Assembly (NCBI GenBank): GCA_964247055.1
Contig: OZ176052.1
Location: forward strand, 8,742,001 to 8,806,000
Direction of reading: 5' to 3'
Source of the DNA: Paragordius varius
Taxonomy: Eukaryota > Nematomorpha
DNA length: 64,000 bases
Shown here: positions 14,971-28,445 of the stretch, piece after piece
Position numbering within the stretch: position 1 is the stretch's first letter
Layout: every line of letters starts with the position of its first letter
Translations under genes and position numbers: made by a program
Notes under the pieces: generated by a model
What the model was told of the DNA's origin: nothing
The model's input: only the letters and a program-made list of their open reading frames with translations
Databases searched by the model: none

Positions 14971-16399
14971 GAAAATAGATGAGGATCTAAATGTTAACCA
15001 ATTTTTAACATTTAATGAAAATTAATAAGGATGTTTCCTATATTCCCATATTCAATATCTTTTTAAGAAAAATGTTTAAGCATGATATTCTTGTTATTAT
15101 TTTAACCTTGGATACCTATTAAAAGTTGTATTGAAAATACAAGATATTCGGAAGAATATTTTGTTTTATATTAGCATAATAATGAATCATATATGCAATC
15201 GAGGTTAAAGAAAGACAGGAATAAATGCGACCTAACTTCTCAAAACGTGATCATAAGCATGTAAAATCTGGATAATATTACAAACTACTTGTTAAAACTT
15301 TAAAAGAGTCCAAATGATAATAATAGGAATACCTTTTTACAGTAAATGCTAAAAGATCTTATTCACTAAAATTATTTATTGATTCTATCTTTACAACAAA
15401 TAATTATTATTTTTGTCTTTTATAATGTGTAATCATCTAAGGGAAGCAGCGATTTTCATTGATTTTCTCAATTTTACTCATATTTGTTGGTTATTTTATA
15501 ATATTGGAAAGCATAAAAATAAGTTTTTTATGGTTTATTGAATCCATCTTTCCCAGTTAGTTAATTTCACTTGAAAATTATGTGAATGGTAAAGAGCGCA
15601 TAAGAACAAATTTTTTAAATTAAAAAAATGATTAATGAAAAAAGAGAAGATATATGGACTGGAACGTTCCAAAAATTTAATTTAAATAATGGATTAATAC
15701 TTCTTAAAATTAATAATATTTTATGGTTAAAAGGCAGCAATTTCAGTTTTATGCAATTGTGTTTTTGATTATTTAAAATATAATGACTGAATGTGTATTA
15801 ATATCATATGTGTAATCCTTAAAAGAAAGAATTTTTTATTATTTTGAATCTAGCTATGACTAATGATCTGGACAAAAGTAATTTTCCATTTCCAAATGTC
15901 GAAAAGTAATTGAAAGACGATAGCCATGAAACTCGCATTGTTATGAGGAAACCTTCCGTTATTATGATAACCAAAATTTTGGCTCAATTAAGAAATAATT
16001 TTGACTCTAACCATATATAGTAGAATGAAAGCATACAGACAATAAAAATTAAAAGACAAATATTTTGTTAAAACACAATCACTCTCTTGTACCTAAACTG
16101 TTCCTCTATAAAAGTTTTAATGGATTACAATAGTAAAATGTTAATAATGTGTGATACCATTTATATCTCTGCTAGCGTAAATCTCGTGCTGTTACGCAAC
16201 CCGAGGAAATCCTTCGGACTTGTGGGAGGCTATCTAAAAAAGGGACAATAAAAGGATCCATATATGTGGATTATTTTGAAATATAATTTAATAGCTATGA
16301 TCTCATAGGATTTTCAAAACGGTGAATTCCTACTGATATATTGTTTACTGATGTAAAGGCCCCAAATTGACGGCTAACGGAAAAAACCGTTATACTATA

Positions 16400-18060
16400 A
16401 TTTTAACCTTTTTTGGGTAATATAAGCCTTTATTCAACTCGTATAACTTCTTAGGTTTTTTGAAAATCAGCTCCAAAGCCACGCTATTTTTGTATGGCGT
16501 TTCAGTTATAAACCGGTAGACCCCTACCATAGACCTATATGGAAAAAGCGCTAAGTTAATTTTTTAGCCTTTATAGGGAAAAAATTTGGAATCATCTTGG
16601 AGAACATCGTCTCATGGGTTATTCGAAATAATACCTCAACACTAAATAATCGTTATATGATGGCGTATTTTTAGGGCATAAAGGCCCCAAATTAACGGTT
16701 AATAAAAAATGACCTGACCAAAATTTTTACTTACGGGTAATATTTCAAACTTTAAATGAGCGCATATGGCATAAGTTTTAATAGTTCCAAAACAACGCAA
16801 TTTCTATATAGTGGCGCAGTTTTTGGCGGGTAGCTTCTTACCCAGAGGCAGGTATAAAAAAGCGTCTAACAAAATGTTTGTCCTTATATGGGGAATATCT
16901 GGAATTATAACGTCCATATGTTCCTATTCTTGGAATTGCTTCAAAACCAAAAAATTGTTCTATGGCGGCGAATTTTTCAGGGCATATTTTTAGCGACTCA
17001 TTAAAATAACCCCCTATACTAAAATATTTGTTTTTTAAGGGGTAAAATATTTTAGGCCCTTATTAAACTCACACGGTCTCATAAGTTTTTTGAAATTTGG
17101 CTCCAAAGGCATGCTGTATCAATATAGTGACGCATTTTTACGCTGGTAGCCCCCTACTCAGAGCCTATTTAACCGCTAATTTAAAAAATCCGCTCGACAT
17201 AAATTTTTGCCTTTTTACGGGTAATATTTCAAGCCCTAATAAATCTTATATGGCCTGATTTCTGAAAATTAATCCTAAACAACGCAAGTTTGATATGGTG
17301 GCGCAGTTTTAGGCGGGTAGCTCCCTATCCAGAAGCCAATATAAAAAAGACCTTCGAAATTTTTTTTTGCCTTTATATGGAAACACCTGGATCATCATTC
17401 ACTCCATATGCTCTTAACAGTTTTCGGAAAAATTGCCTCAAAACTAAATAATAGTTTAATGAAGCGCATTTTTTAGGGCGTAAGGGCCAATTTAGCCGCT
17501 AATTTAAAAAATCCGCTTGACTTAAGTTTTTGACCTTTTACGGGTAATATTTTAAGCACGGATTGAAATCATATGGCCTGATAGGTTTTCTGAAAATTAA
17601 CTCCTAAACAATGCAATTTTAATATGGTGACGCAGTTGTAGGCAAGCTTCCTACCTAGAGGCTGATACAAAAAAAGCGCTTGATCAAAATTGCCTTTTTA
17701 CGGAGAAAACCTGGAATCATGATTGATTCCATATGCTCCCATTAGTTTTCGGAAAAATTGCCTCAAAACTAAATAATAGTTCAATGATAGCGCATTTCTT
17801 AGAGCGTAAAGGGCCTATTTAACCGCTATTTTAAAACATCCGCTCGACTTAAATTTTTGACCTTTTACGGGTAATATTTTGAGCACGGATTGCATATGGC
17901 ATGATAGGTTTTTTGAAATTTAGCCCCAAAAGCACGCTATTTCGATATGACGGGTCAGTTTTTAGCGGGTATCTCCTTACCCAACAGCTATCATCAAAGA
18001 AACGCCTGACTAAAATTTTTGCCTTTTATCAGGAAATATCTGGAATCGTTATTGAATTTT
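16400..18060. repeat. Block of diverged ~320-bp tandem repeats
   Basis: The motif (AC)GGGTAATATT recurs near 16415, 16735, 17038, 17218, 17538 and 17867. Most spacings are 305-330 bp and one is about 180 bp, a partial unit. Other landmarks repeat in the same order: GGCGCAGTTTT-GGCGGGTAG, CCATATG, TTTTCGGAAAAATTGCCTC and CCGCTCGACTTAAATTTTTG. Copies differ by many substitutions and indels, so the array is old. Short ORFs across it are not conserved between units and are not genes. Confidence 0.7.
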
Positions 18061-18450
18061 TACAGTCTTATACTTTGGGCGAAAAATAGTTTCAAAAAAT
18101 TATTTTTGCGGACTTAATTTTTGAAAAAAATGTTTACGAGGGGAGCGGGTAAAAAGAGGGCCTAAATTAAAAAAGCGAGCCAAATATGTTCGGCGCAATC
18201 GAAAAATAAGTAAAAGAAAATCATATTTGAAATCAAATTAACACGTTTTCGGGTGAATTGTCTCAAAGACACTTTTTGTGGACTTGTATTTTCAAAAAAA
18301 CCCGTATTTAACATGGGGTGGGCCCGAACTGGGAGCCTATTTCAAAAAGGCGAAGCTACTGTCAGAGCATTCATTAATGATTATATTTTTTCGATATTTG
18401 GATTTGAATGGGTCTACCGGTTTTCTGGAAACAGATAACAAAGCCACCAC
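18060..18450 (+). repeat. Dispersed repeat flanking the tandem block
   Basis: This ~380-bp stretch has an inverted, diverged copy at 39060-39430 within crb intron 19. Shared blocks include GGTGGGCCCGAACTGGG, AGCGGGTAAAAAGAGGGCC, GTTCGGCGCAATCGAAAA and GGGTCTACCGGTTTTC. It contains the last, degenerate part of the tandem array. The element class is unknown. Confidence 0.65.
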
Positions 18451-19951
18451 TTTCCATTTTTATAAATAAATAGATTTCTTATTTATTATCCAAAACGATA
18501 GGTTATCATAAAAAAGTGAAAAAATATGTTAAAAAATATTTGTCTTTTATTTTTACGTTTTGTCTGTAGTCAAGTTTTACTGTATATAAGATGTCGTTCT
18601 TTCCTAGTCCCACTTCTGATTTCATGTGTTTTTCATAAAACTGAAACACTCTTTGAGTATTTCTGCCCTCAAGATTTTGGGACAAATAAGTTTTTTTACT
18701 TTCAGATAATATCAAAAATCAGTTGGCAGATATCCAAATAATTTGAAATAGTTAGCTTTTATATAATTTCTATAAATTATGTAAATGGTTAATAATAATG
18801 ATACACTATAAAATCCCTTAATTAATTATAATGAATTTTTATATCATAAAATCGCCTCTATGAAATATATTTTGAAAGAATATGATATTTAACCCCCTTT
18901 TGAAGGCGGACAAATTCTCTAATTAACAGAGGTGATAAATATGTTTATTACCATTGAATTATGTGGAAAAAATGTTTTTTTAAATATTTTAAGTGATTTT
19001 ATACCGTTTCCATCATGGTTTACATAATATAAGCTTCAAGAAATTTCGCCAAATATAACTATGTATGCTTTTCTTTTTAAAATATTTTTTTAACATATAT
19101 ATTAAAAATACCAATCCCACAATCTCTGCTCTTTTTCATCTATATAAGAAATACACATTTTTTAGAAAAGTCCGTGGGCTTTCCGCGCTCACGCATAATT
19201 ATTAAAATAAATACAATTGATTTGCTTATTAAATATATTTTATAAAATATTGCACTAATTCTGCGATACAAGCAAATACCAACAAGAAATATTTTTAATA
19301 AACGAGTCGCAAATCCCAAAACCAAACAAACATGTCTTTCTCTAAGGAATTAAACCCCATAACATGACTATATGAAAACCTCAACACCATCTAATATAGC
19401 GTTTATAATAAAAATTATTTTCCGATATTGATAAATAATATTAAAAATTATATAATTTATTTGATTATATTTATATATATCATAATAAAAAGCTTTATAT
19501 AAATCTTTAAACAAAAGAAAAATTGATTGGACGGAATGTATTTGTGAGAGAGGTGTGTGGTTTTTTAAAAGTGTGACCAAATTTATGATATGTAACCACT
19601 TTTAAATATTGGTCATCAGATATATAAAAATAAGATATTTTTCTAAAAAATTTAAAGGGAAAAAGATTATCACATTTAATAATCATTAAGTGTAAATATA
19701 TTTTAAAGTTATATATGAATTTGATATGAACACTTCGCTACATATTGCATAGATATTAATTATTTTGTGGGCATGACGCGAATTACCAATTTGTTTTTTT
19801 ACCTAAGATCAAATTTCAATTTATTTTTTATTGCTCAAATATTTTATTAATTCCTCTGTAATAGTCGCATTTATACAAATAAGGCTTATGTTAATGCCAT
19901 GCGTTAATGGGTAAGGACAGGTAGTTTATTTTAAAATGCATATTTAAACTT

Positions 19952-19957
19952 TTTATT
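19952..19957 (-). terminator. crb: Possible crb polyadenylation signal
   Basis: AATAAA on the minus strand about 165 bp past the crb stop. Such hexamers are common by chance in DNA this AT-rich. Confidence 0.3.
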
Positions 19958-20120
19958 ATTGCTCTTAAATGTTATTTCCCTTCAAAAATTTTGCCTTATT
20001 TTTTAAATTCTCGGTATAGTTAAGCGCGTAATTAATTTCCGTTTGCTATACACTGCTGTAACCCTTTTTGGATATATTAACTTTTTCGAAAGTTAGAAAG
20101 GTACGCATTGGATAAGTATT

Positions 20121-20354
20121 TTAAATTAATCGTTCCTCTGGAGGTGGTTTGAGCACATGTTCCAATTCAACTCGTGAATTGGTAACTTCTTGTTTGGAGG
20201 GACTGTAAGCACCACGCGTAGCTCGTTTTTTCTTAGCTGAAATCATGAAGGCAATTAAAGCAACAATCGCTACGGCTAAGAGGACACAAACGATTGGAGC
20301 AACGATAGTTGTCATTTTACGTCGTGAGGACATGAGAGCTTGAGCAGTTGGATT
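20121..20354 (-). CDS. crb: crb exon 33: transmembrane helix and cytoplasmic tail, stop
   Basis: Acceptor TTTTTTGCAG|AAT. It reads [13 protein letters not shown], a helix ([20 protein letters not shown]), then [16 protein letters not shown], the FERM-binding juxtamembrane part, and [11 protein letters not shown], the PDZ-binding end that recruits Stardust/PALS1 and Par6. The stop TAA is at 20121-20123. Compared with fly (RATRGTYSPSAQEYC) the second threonine is Ala (GCT at 20208-20210), while Tyr, Pro and Glu of the FERM motif are kept. Confidence 0.96.
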   Translation of the reverse strand, partial: NPTAQALMSSRRKMTTIVAPIVCVLLAVAIVALIAFMISAKKKRATRGAYSPSKQEVTNSRVELEHVLKPPPEERLI

Positions 20355-23300
20355 CTGCAAAAAATAAAATATTTTGTAGCTACTTAAGTTAATAACTAAC
20401 ATGAATTGACGAAACCGTTTTTGGTTGGTTACGGTTCCGTCAATTATTTTATATCTAATTCTGGTTTCAAAATATCTATAAAAACGGTTCTGAATCAAAA
20501 GGATTCAATGTCAAAAAATTTTCTGCCACTTGGTGCCATTGTTTTTCAGTTAAATGATTCTAATTCGGTTTCATTATTATGTTTATACCTAATAATTTGA
20601 TATTATGTTTAAAAAATGTAACACAAATACAAACATTATAATGCAGTTTTTTTTCCTGAAAAATTTGAAAAACAGATAATAAATTAATTTTTGTTAAACC
20701 GTTTTGAAACCGCCGTTCCATTTTTAAAAAACATACACTGGATTGTTTTGGATATTATTTGGTTTTAAAACATATCCACAGGGTAATAGTAAAAGTTTCG
20801 GTTACATAAAAACGGTTCTAATCTATAGTATAACTATGCTTTAGTAAGGTCATCCCACTTGATATAAAACAAATTTTCATATTTATAATATCTTGGCTAT
20901 TTTTAGCGGCCCAACTTTAATATCTAGACGAAATAGAAATATAGTGTATTTTATTTTTTTCAATCTTATGGTAAAATAAAAATACCATAGTAAATCCAAG
21001 TTTTTTAATATAAATCAGTTGGAAATTAAATTATCTAGTATTGAATGTACATCCATAAAATAATAAGATTACAAGTTAATGTTTGCATATTTACAGTAAA
21101 GATTGGAGAAAACACGGTAAAAAATATTTAAAATAGCATCTACCGGTAATTTAGGATTATATCCTTAGTTGTGATCAAATCATAAATAACTTCTAAAAAC
21201 TAAGCAATTTTTATCTTAGTCATATCATACAAAACTTACTATTTGACAGAATTCACCGCGAAACGGATCTTTGCAAGTGCATTCCGCCACGGCAAAATCA
21301 TTTGAGAAAATGGCTTTGCATGTGCCCTCGTGTTGACACGGATTAACTGGTTCACACGGGTTTATAAGCTCGCATTTTTCCCCAAGATATCCAGTTAAAC
21401 AGTCACATTTATATCCTCCAACTTGGTTGACACATGTCCCATTATTCAGACAGGGATTAGGTTTATCGGGGGAACATTCGTTCAAATCTTCGGAACAATT
21501 TCGTCCACCAAAGCCTATTTTATTTTAACAAATTGTTAAAATTTCGCATATTTAAGATTATTGCTCGTAAATTAAGTTCAAACATTAGTCAAAATAATTG
21601 GGAAAAGAGTTTTATGAAATAAATTCAAACGACATATCATAAGAATAATGCATCAGGATTATTTTTTTAAGAATCTTTATTTGTTAATATAAATAATACT
21701 AAAGATATGCAACAGCCCTTTTTTCATTTAAACTCAACACTTTTTCAACCAAAAAAACTTTTTCAATCAAACTCAACACTATATTAATAAAACTCAATAC
21801 ACTAGAAAAACTCGACTAATAAATAATTTTTAAGTATTGGAATTTATTAACATATCTATTAAAATGTATTTAATAGGTTTTGGTCCAAAAATGGTTGTTA
21901 TAAAATTTTACTCCTGAAGCAAGTTTAGTTTAATATTTTGACTGAAAATTCAAAAATAAAATCAAATTTAAGATTAAGGGTTATTATTTAAACCGGGGAT
22001 GTCGAACACAAATGGCTTCTCGAACCACATTCGCAAAATATATGGGCATTGACAAATATTTTATAGATTTTAAACATGACTGTAAACACTATTATTTATT
22101 TCCAATATTCGGAAAGATTTGATCAAAATATTGACTCAGAAAACTAAATGTACTTAGATTTTGTGAAATCCTGCACTTAAAATTTCCTGCGGGGTGATAT
22201 CAAAGGTCCGCACGCAGCTTGGTTAAACATACCTGTTTTAAACGATAAAAATGCTCAAATTTTTTTAAAAGGTTTGTTACAGTCATTTGTCCTTTATTTT
22301 ATCCAAAAATTATTTTTTTGTTTAAAGAATGGAAAAAATAATAAAATAGTGTCGGAGAAGGCGAAAATTTTATATGGTAAAAATATGTTTATGTAAAAAT
22401 AAAATACACTAACAATAACAACTAACCTTTCATCTTAAAATTGTTAAAAGAGTTGAGAATCGTAATAAATTTTTAAGTATTTATTAATTCTTTTAACTAA
22501 TTTTAAGATGACGGGTTAGTTCGTGTATTTTCATTATACATAAACCATTTTTACCATATATGATTTTCGACGCCCTTCCCCAGACTTTTTACTTTATTAA
22601 TGAATATGATATTGTTAATACCATAGAGCTATTGTTTTTGAATTCTTTAACAAATATTTATACCCATTAAACAAAAAAATAAATTTTTGATAAAATAAAA
22701 GAACTGTAATAAAAATATGTAAAGTTTCCATGAAAAAATTGTTGAGTGTTGAGTTTGTTAGTAAAAATAAAGAATTCGAATAAAAAGGTGTGGAGATGAT
22801 AAAGAGATATTTATTTTGGTTTATTTACTCAAAAATAAGGAAAACAAAGATTGTCTCTTAAATATAAAATCCATATTTAAATGGCAAATTAGTTTATATT
22901 GTTGATTGTAAGAAAAATGATTCACAACTATTTAAAAACATTAATAATCCTGTAAACAAGATAAAACAATCTCTGCATATCAATTAAATTTTTACAAGTA
23001 AAATATACGAAATCCAAAAAAGTAAAAACCTGTTCCATCACAAATACATCGATACGAATTAATTTCGTCAAAGCATTTCCCACCATTTTGACATGGGTTG
23101 GGATCACATTCATCCGTATTGATGGAACAATGTATACCTGGAGACCATGTCAAAGTTGGTATTAGAATTGAGGTAAAACTCGTAAAAATAAAAATAGCAA
23201 CCGAATAAAGTGACAATAATGTATAGATAGTATGTTGTTGCATTGATAAAAAATATGCATTTTGACTTTTTTTGTACACGCGACAATACGTTTTTTGTAA

Positions 23301-26300
23301 ATTACAATATCAATCTCAATCAATTGTTTCAATTTTTGATTGCAAACTAATGTATAATCATTTAAACAAAAATAAGGTTAACGGTATTTACGCCTTTTGC
23401 AAATTGTAGGGAAACGTAGTTTAATTTTATAAAAAACATATCTTGTAGGTATATTATTATAGTGTTCATCTACCTGAACACAAAAAGTTTAAAAAAATAT
23501 TTTTGTTGTTGAATTAAATTATGGTGGATTACTATTGTCACACTAATATATTTATATTGCGCATGCCTATTAACATGACTTATAAAAAATCGATAATATT
23601 TTTTAAAAAAAATAAAATAAGGTAAAAAAAACTTTTCAACGTAAAAATATAATTGGGTGTTTGTGATGTTACAGTTTATCTATCAATTTTTTATGAGACA
23701 ATGATAACATACAAAGTTTAATGGTATAATTATAATTATATACATATTTGATGTTGTCTTTTTTGATTTAAGTTCAAGGATTTTACAGCTTTAGTTAACG
23801 CAATTTTTTTATTACCTATTAATTATCATAAAAAATTAGGCATCATATTTGCTATTACACAATTTAACATGGAGAACCAATTGTCATAAAATTATCGGCA
23901 TATGTGATGTACGAAAAATAATAAAATGGTGCAATGCTATGTTAAAATTATTGATCAGATATCGCATGAGTAAAAGACTAGATATGACTAAAAAATTCTT
24001 GTTTCAGCAGGGATAAGGGAATGTAGCAAATTTTGTGAATCAACATTTCAGACAAAACATCAGTTATTAGCGATGTAATATTTTATTAAAAATTTATACT
24101 GAAAACCAAAATTAATACTGATATAAATTATTAATATTATTTTGGAACGGATTTAACCTTGATAGGGCATATTAAATTAGTTGGATTTTTAATAAAAAGC
24201 ATAGTTAACAACAAGTATAATATCGCCTTCCATTATTCTTTAAAGGAAATAAGGAAAATTTCAAGTTATATTTGAGCCGCATCTTTAAAACTCATCTTCA
24301 AAATCTTTAAAAAATGTCAAATACATTTTAAATCTTCTCTCTTCTAACCTAATCTAGATTAAACATAAAACATTTTGCATTGCGAATTAATATAATATAC
24401 CTGAATATCCGGGTAAACATTTGCACGTGTAATTATCAATTTGATTTATGCAATCACCATTGACACAAGCATTGTCTAAACAATGGTCGATAGGTTCACA
24501 CAAAGGTTCAGTCCGATTGGGTGGGCAATCGCATGTAAAGTTAAGACCAAAAGCCATATTGGGTTTATTAAGGCATACGCCTCCAACGAAGCATGGATTA
24601 TTTTCTTTTGTACATACCCCAATGTCCGAACAATTGGGGCCAATGTGATTGGCATCGCATTCACACGTATAATTTAGGCCATACATGGGGTTAGGCTTAT
24701 TGTAACAGATACCCGAAACACACGGGTTGTAAAGGCAAAAACTTAGATTTTCACAAAACAATCCTGTATATAATAAATGATGGTTAATTAAATAAGTCTC
24801 TTATAGATAGCAAAACTTGTATAGGTAAGACAGTGTCCTCGAAGATGTCTCCTTTATGCTTTTGCCCAGGAGTGTCAAAACTAATAGCTTCGCAGGCCGC
24901 ATTTTTGACTAAAACTGGGGGAAGGGGCGATTCGAAATATATATGACATTCGCATTCATAAATATTTTATTAGATTTCAAACATAAGGCTGTAAAATGCA
25001 GACAGTATATAATATGTTTTTTAATTTTGCCAATTGGATATTCTTATTTAGAAAAATTGTTTAAAAAATATCAATTTTGGTAAGATTTTGTGAGCATATT
25101 TTTGCAAATTATGGATTTAAAATATTTCGCGGGCCTTGTGTTGACCACCCCTGCTTTTTCTTAGTTTTGTTGTCTTTGCGGATGATTTTTTCTTGTTTTG
25201 TTTTTGGTTTGTACGTTTAAAAAAAATTTGGAGTATTATTATTGCAATTATAATACAGCTAAAATTATATGAATTTATTGTGAATTTTCGATTACTATTA
25301 GTAATCTTTGTCAAACGTACAAAATAAAATTAAAATATAAACTAAAAATTAAAGTATAAAGTAAAAATATTTAATGAGATATGAAACTAAAATAGCCTAC
25401 CATAACTATTTTGGGCACAATTGCATCTCCATGTATTTGTTAATTCATCAATCACGCAAGTACCATTATTGTGACATTGTATGAGCGAACAATTAGCTTT
25501 CTCACATTTGGGTCCAGAGTATCCTGTGTGACAATCGCACATAAAGGAACCATTTGTATTAACACATCTACCATTCTCTCCGCATTCAGAGGTATTGGGT
25601 TGAGCACATTCGTCTATATCCTGATCACAGAATTCTCCTAAAAACGTAAATCAAGTGTTTATGGTAAAATAAATGATTTATAAATTTAAAGAAAAGGTTT
25701 ATAAATTATTGAGCTTCGTCATTATTTTATGTGAGAATAAAAAAGCAGTTCTTTTTCCTAAACCAATAACAATTAACCATTACCAAACGTTACTGATTTT
25801 ATATTTTAGGATCATTTCTTTATGTTTATTCTTAGTAACCTGTTCTCATAATAAAAAATGAATTTTTACGCAAAAATTAAAACATTATTTGAATTTGCTA
25901 CCTAAGAACTTGCACACAAAATCGAAAGACATAACCAATCAATCATCGTAAAATATTGCTTTTGCCTTCATATTAAAGCATTAATTTATAACGTTAATTA
26001 ATTTAAATTACAAATTTCCTGTATTGCATATAAATATCTTTTAAGTGGTAGTTTAAAATTTATTATCTCAATTATTGAACACCTGCATAAATAGATGATC
26101 CATAATTATCCGACATAATAATTTAATATTTAACAAAAATTAATAATTTAATTTGTTAGGTAAAATTTATTAAGTGGTAAAACCTTCAAATCCTGTTCCT
26201 TGACAATCACATTTAAAACCACCCGGAATATTTTGGCACGATCCTCCGTTCTGACATGGATTTTGGCCAGTGATTTCGCATTCATTTATATCCAAATCGC

Positions 26301-28404
26301 AAAATCTACCGGACCATCCTAAAAATATATTTAATCATTTTTTGCTATAATTGTTCGAAAAAATGTGTAGGAGGATGTAAAATAGTTTTGATATGCGCCT
26401 GTTTAGTTTTTTATGGAAATACAAGTTTTTGACGTTGAAATATTTTAATTGTTAAAACTGGTGTAACAAGAAAAGCCACAAAACTAGATTGAATATACAA
26501 AGCTATGCAAATATTTTGAAAGATATTGCTTAGTTATAAATATCATATTGGTTAAATAACTAAAATTTTGTCAGTATCAAAAAACTTTGGCATTTTTTAA
26601 TATTACTAACCTGATGGGCAATGACAACTGAAGTTTCCTATTTCATTGAGGCATATACCCCCATTTTGACACAACCCGTTAGGTAAATTTGATTGTGCAC
26701 ATTCATCAATATCTGCTTCACAGAATTGACCCTGGAAGCCAGGATGACACTTGCATCTAAAATTTATAGATATAGGGCTAATTATAAGTTAATATATTTT
26801 TTCAAAAATTATTTTTAAATAATTATTTATAAAATGTTCATTTAATTGTAAAATGTTACATATAATTGTCGTTAATATTATTTTCATCCGGTATGCAAGT
26901 TCCGTTGACACATTTATGATTACGACAAAAATCTTTGCGATGTTCGCATAAAACACCTTCAAACGCTGGTGGGCATTTACACACGAATGATACATTTTTC
27001 TAAAGACAAAAAAATGGATTAATGTCATACATATATTAATAAATTTCATAATATTTTTTATTTGTAATGTAGTATACGCTGAAAAAAAATGATTTATATA
27101 TATTTATATATATTAAAAACATTTTTTATATTAAGGTGTGAATATGTAGTACTTTAAAGCCTTATTGTTAAAGAAAGACTTTGAATGACCGTTAAAAAAT
27201 GTATGATTTATTTCATTAAAGAGGAATTTGGATAAAATTTGCATATATACTTTATTATAACAGTTTATACAGTAAACATGGTGTGTGCCTTGTCTCCAAA
27301 ACAAAATATAAAGTAAAAAAAATGTTTTAGAAAATGCAAAAATTTACATAATAATAAGTTCACATGGATGAGAGAACAAATTACTTACTTATTATGACAT
27401 TAATTTATATCCGATTTTTGAGACATAGAAAAGGAACCAGTTGTTAAAAAATGAAAAAGGCAATGGCAAAGTTTTGTTATCCAGTATTATCATTTAGATA
27501 AAATTTAAACCCAAAAAATGGAAATAAAACTTTGAATCAATATTCGGATTTATCAATATTTATTAATAATTAATTTTTTGACAAAACTATACAACTCTAA
27601 AAAATGTTAGAAATTATTGGGAAAAAAAACAACCTTTTCACCAGCCAAGTAATGAGATTCAGGTTGACATTGTCCTTCATTGTGACAAATGTTCCCTGTG
27701 GTGCAATCAAATGTGGTAGGGATGTCGCAAAAGTCCCCAAAAAAGTTTGGTATTTTGTCACAATCACACGTGTAATTAGATGGGCCTTGAGGTACGCACT
27801 GAGCCCCGTGAGAACATTTGTTGTTTTCGCATGGATCAATTTTTATTTCACATCTAATATGTCCAAATCATAAAGGTATAAATCGTGGAGGACTTTGTTA
27901 AAAAACTATTAAAGGGCTTTAGAGTAAAGAATGATGTAAAAACTATATTAAAAATTTAACCTATTAAATATTTTTTTTCTAATGTGAAAAAGCTAATTGC
28001 AATCATTGTAATACAGTCCACAAAAAAAGTTAATGCTAAAGTTTAGAAGAAAAAATGTTATATCATATTAGGATTGAATCCATACTGTATCTTATAAACC
28101 TTAACATTGGTCGAATGATGTGAGGAGGATTATTGCGCTAAATTTTGTAAGGCCTGATTTTTGTATACGTGATTATAAAATTACAAATTGTTTAATTTAT
28201 CTGGACTCATTCCAATTTATCATATGCATTTGCTTAAATATATATTTTTGTAAAAACATAATATTTTATCATTGGATATTTTTTAGAATAGTAATTAATT
28301 TTTTATGTGGTTTTTTTATTCAAAAGTTTTTATATCACGGATGTAATTTGATTTTGACCAAAAATCAGATATAATTATCATCCTTGAAAAAACGCCACAC
28401 TATC

Positions 28405-28445
<41 letters not shown>

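Larger units (their letters stand above)
8496..20120. other. Intergenic region between the Ig gene and crb
   Basis: About 11.6 kb without a recognisable gene. It holds (TA)n tracts at 14086-14114 and 14932-14962, a short stretch related to the AACCGTTTC inverted-repeat elements near 11940-12050, and the tandem repeat block at 16400-18450. The crb 3' UTR must lie just left of 20121; AATAAA (minus strand) occurs at 19952-19957. Regulatory DNA for either gene could be here, but nothing specific is visible. Confidence 0.6.

Noticed and set aside
16811-18438. Several 60-codon frames
   Set aside because: They lie in the tandem repeat block and are not conserved from unit to unit.
27634-27642. Donor G|GTGAAA for crb exon 25
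   Set aside because: It leaves phase 1, which would hit a stop in exon 26. The AAAG|GTTGTT donor eight bases on gives phase 0 and an intact EGF.
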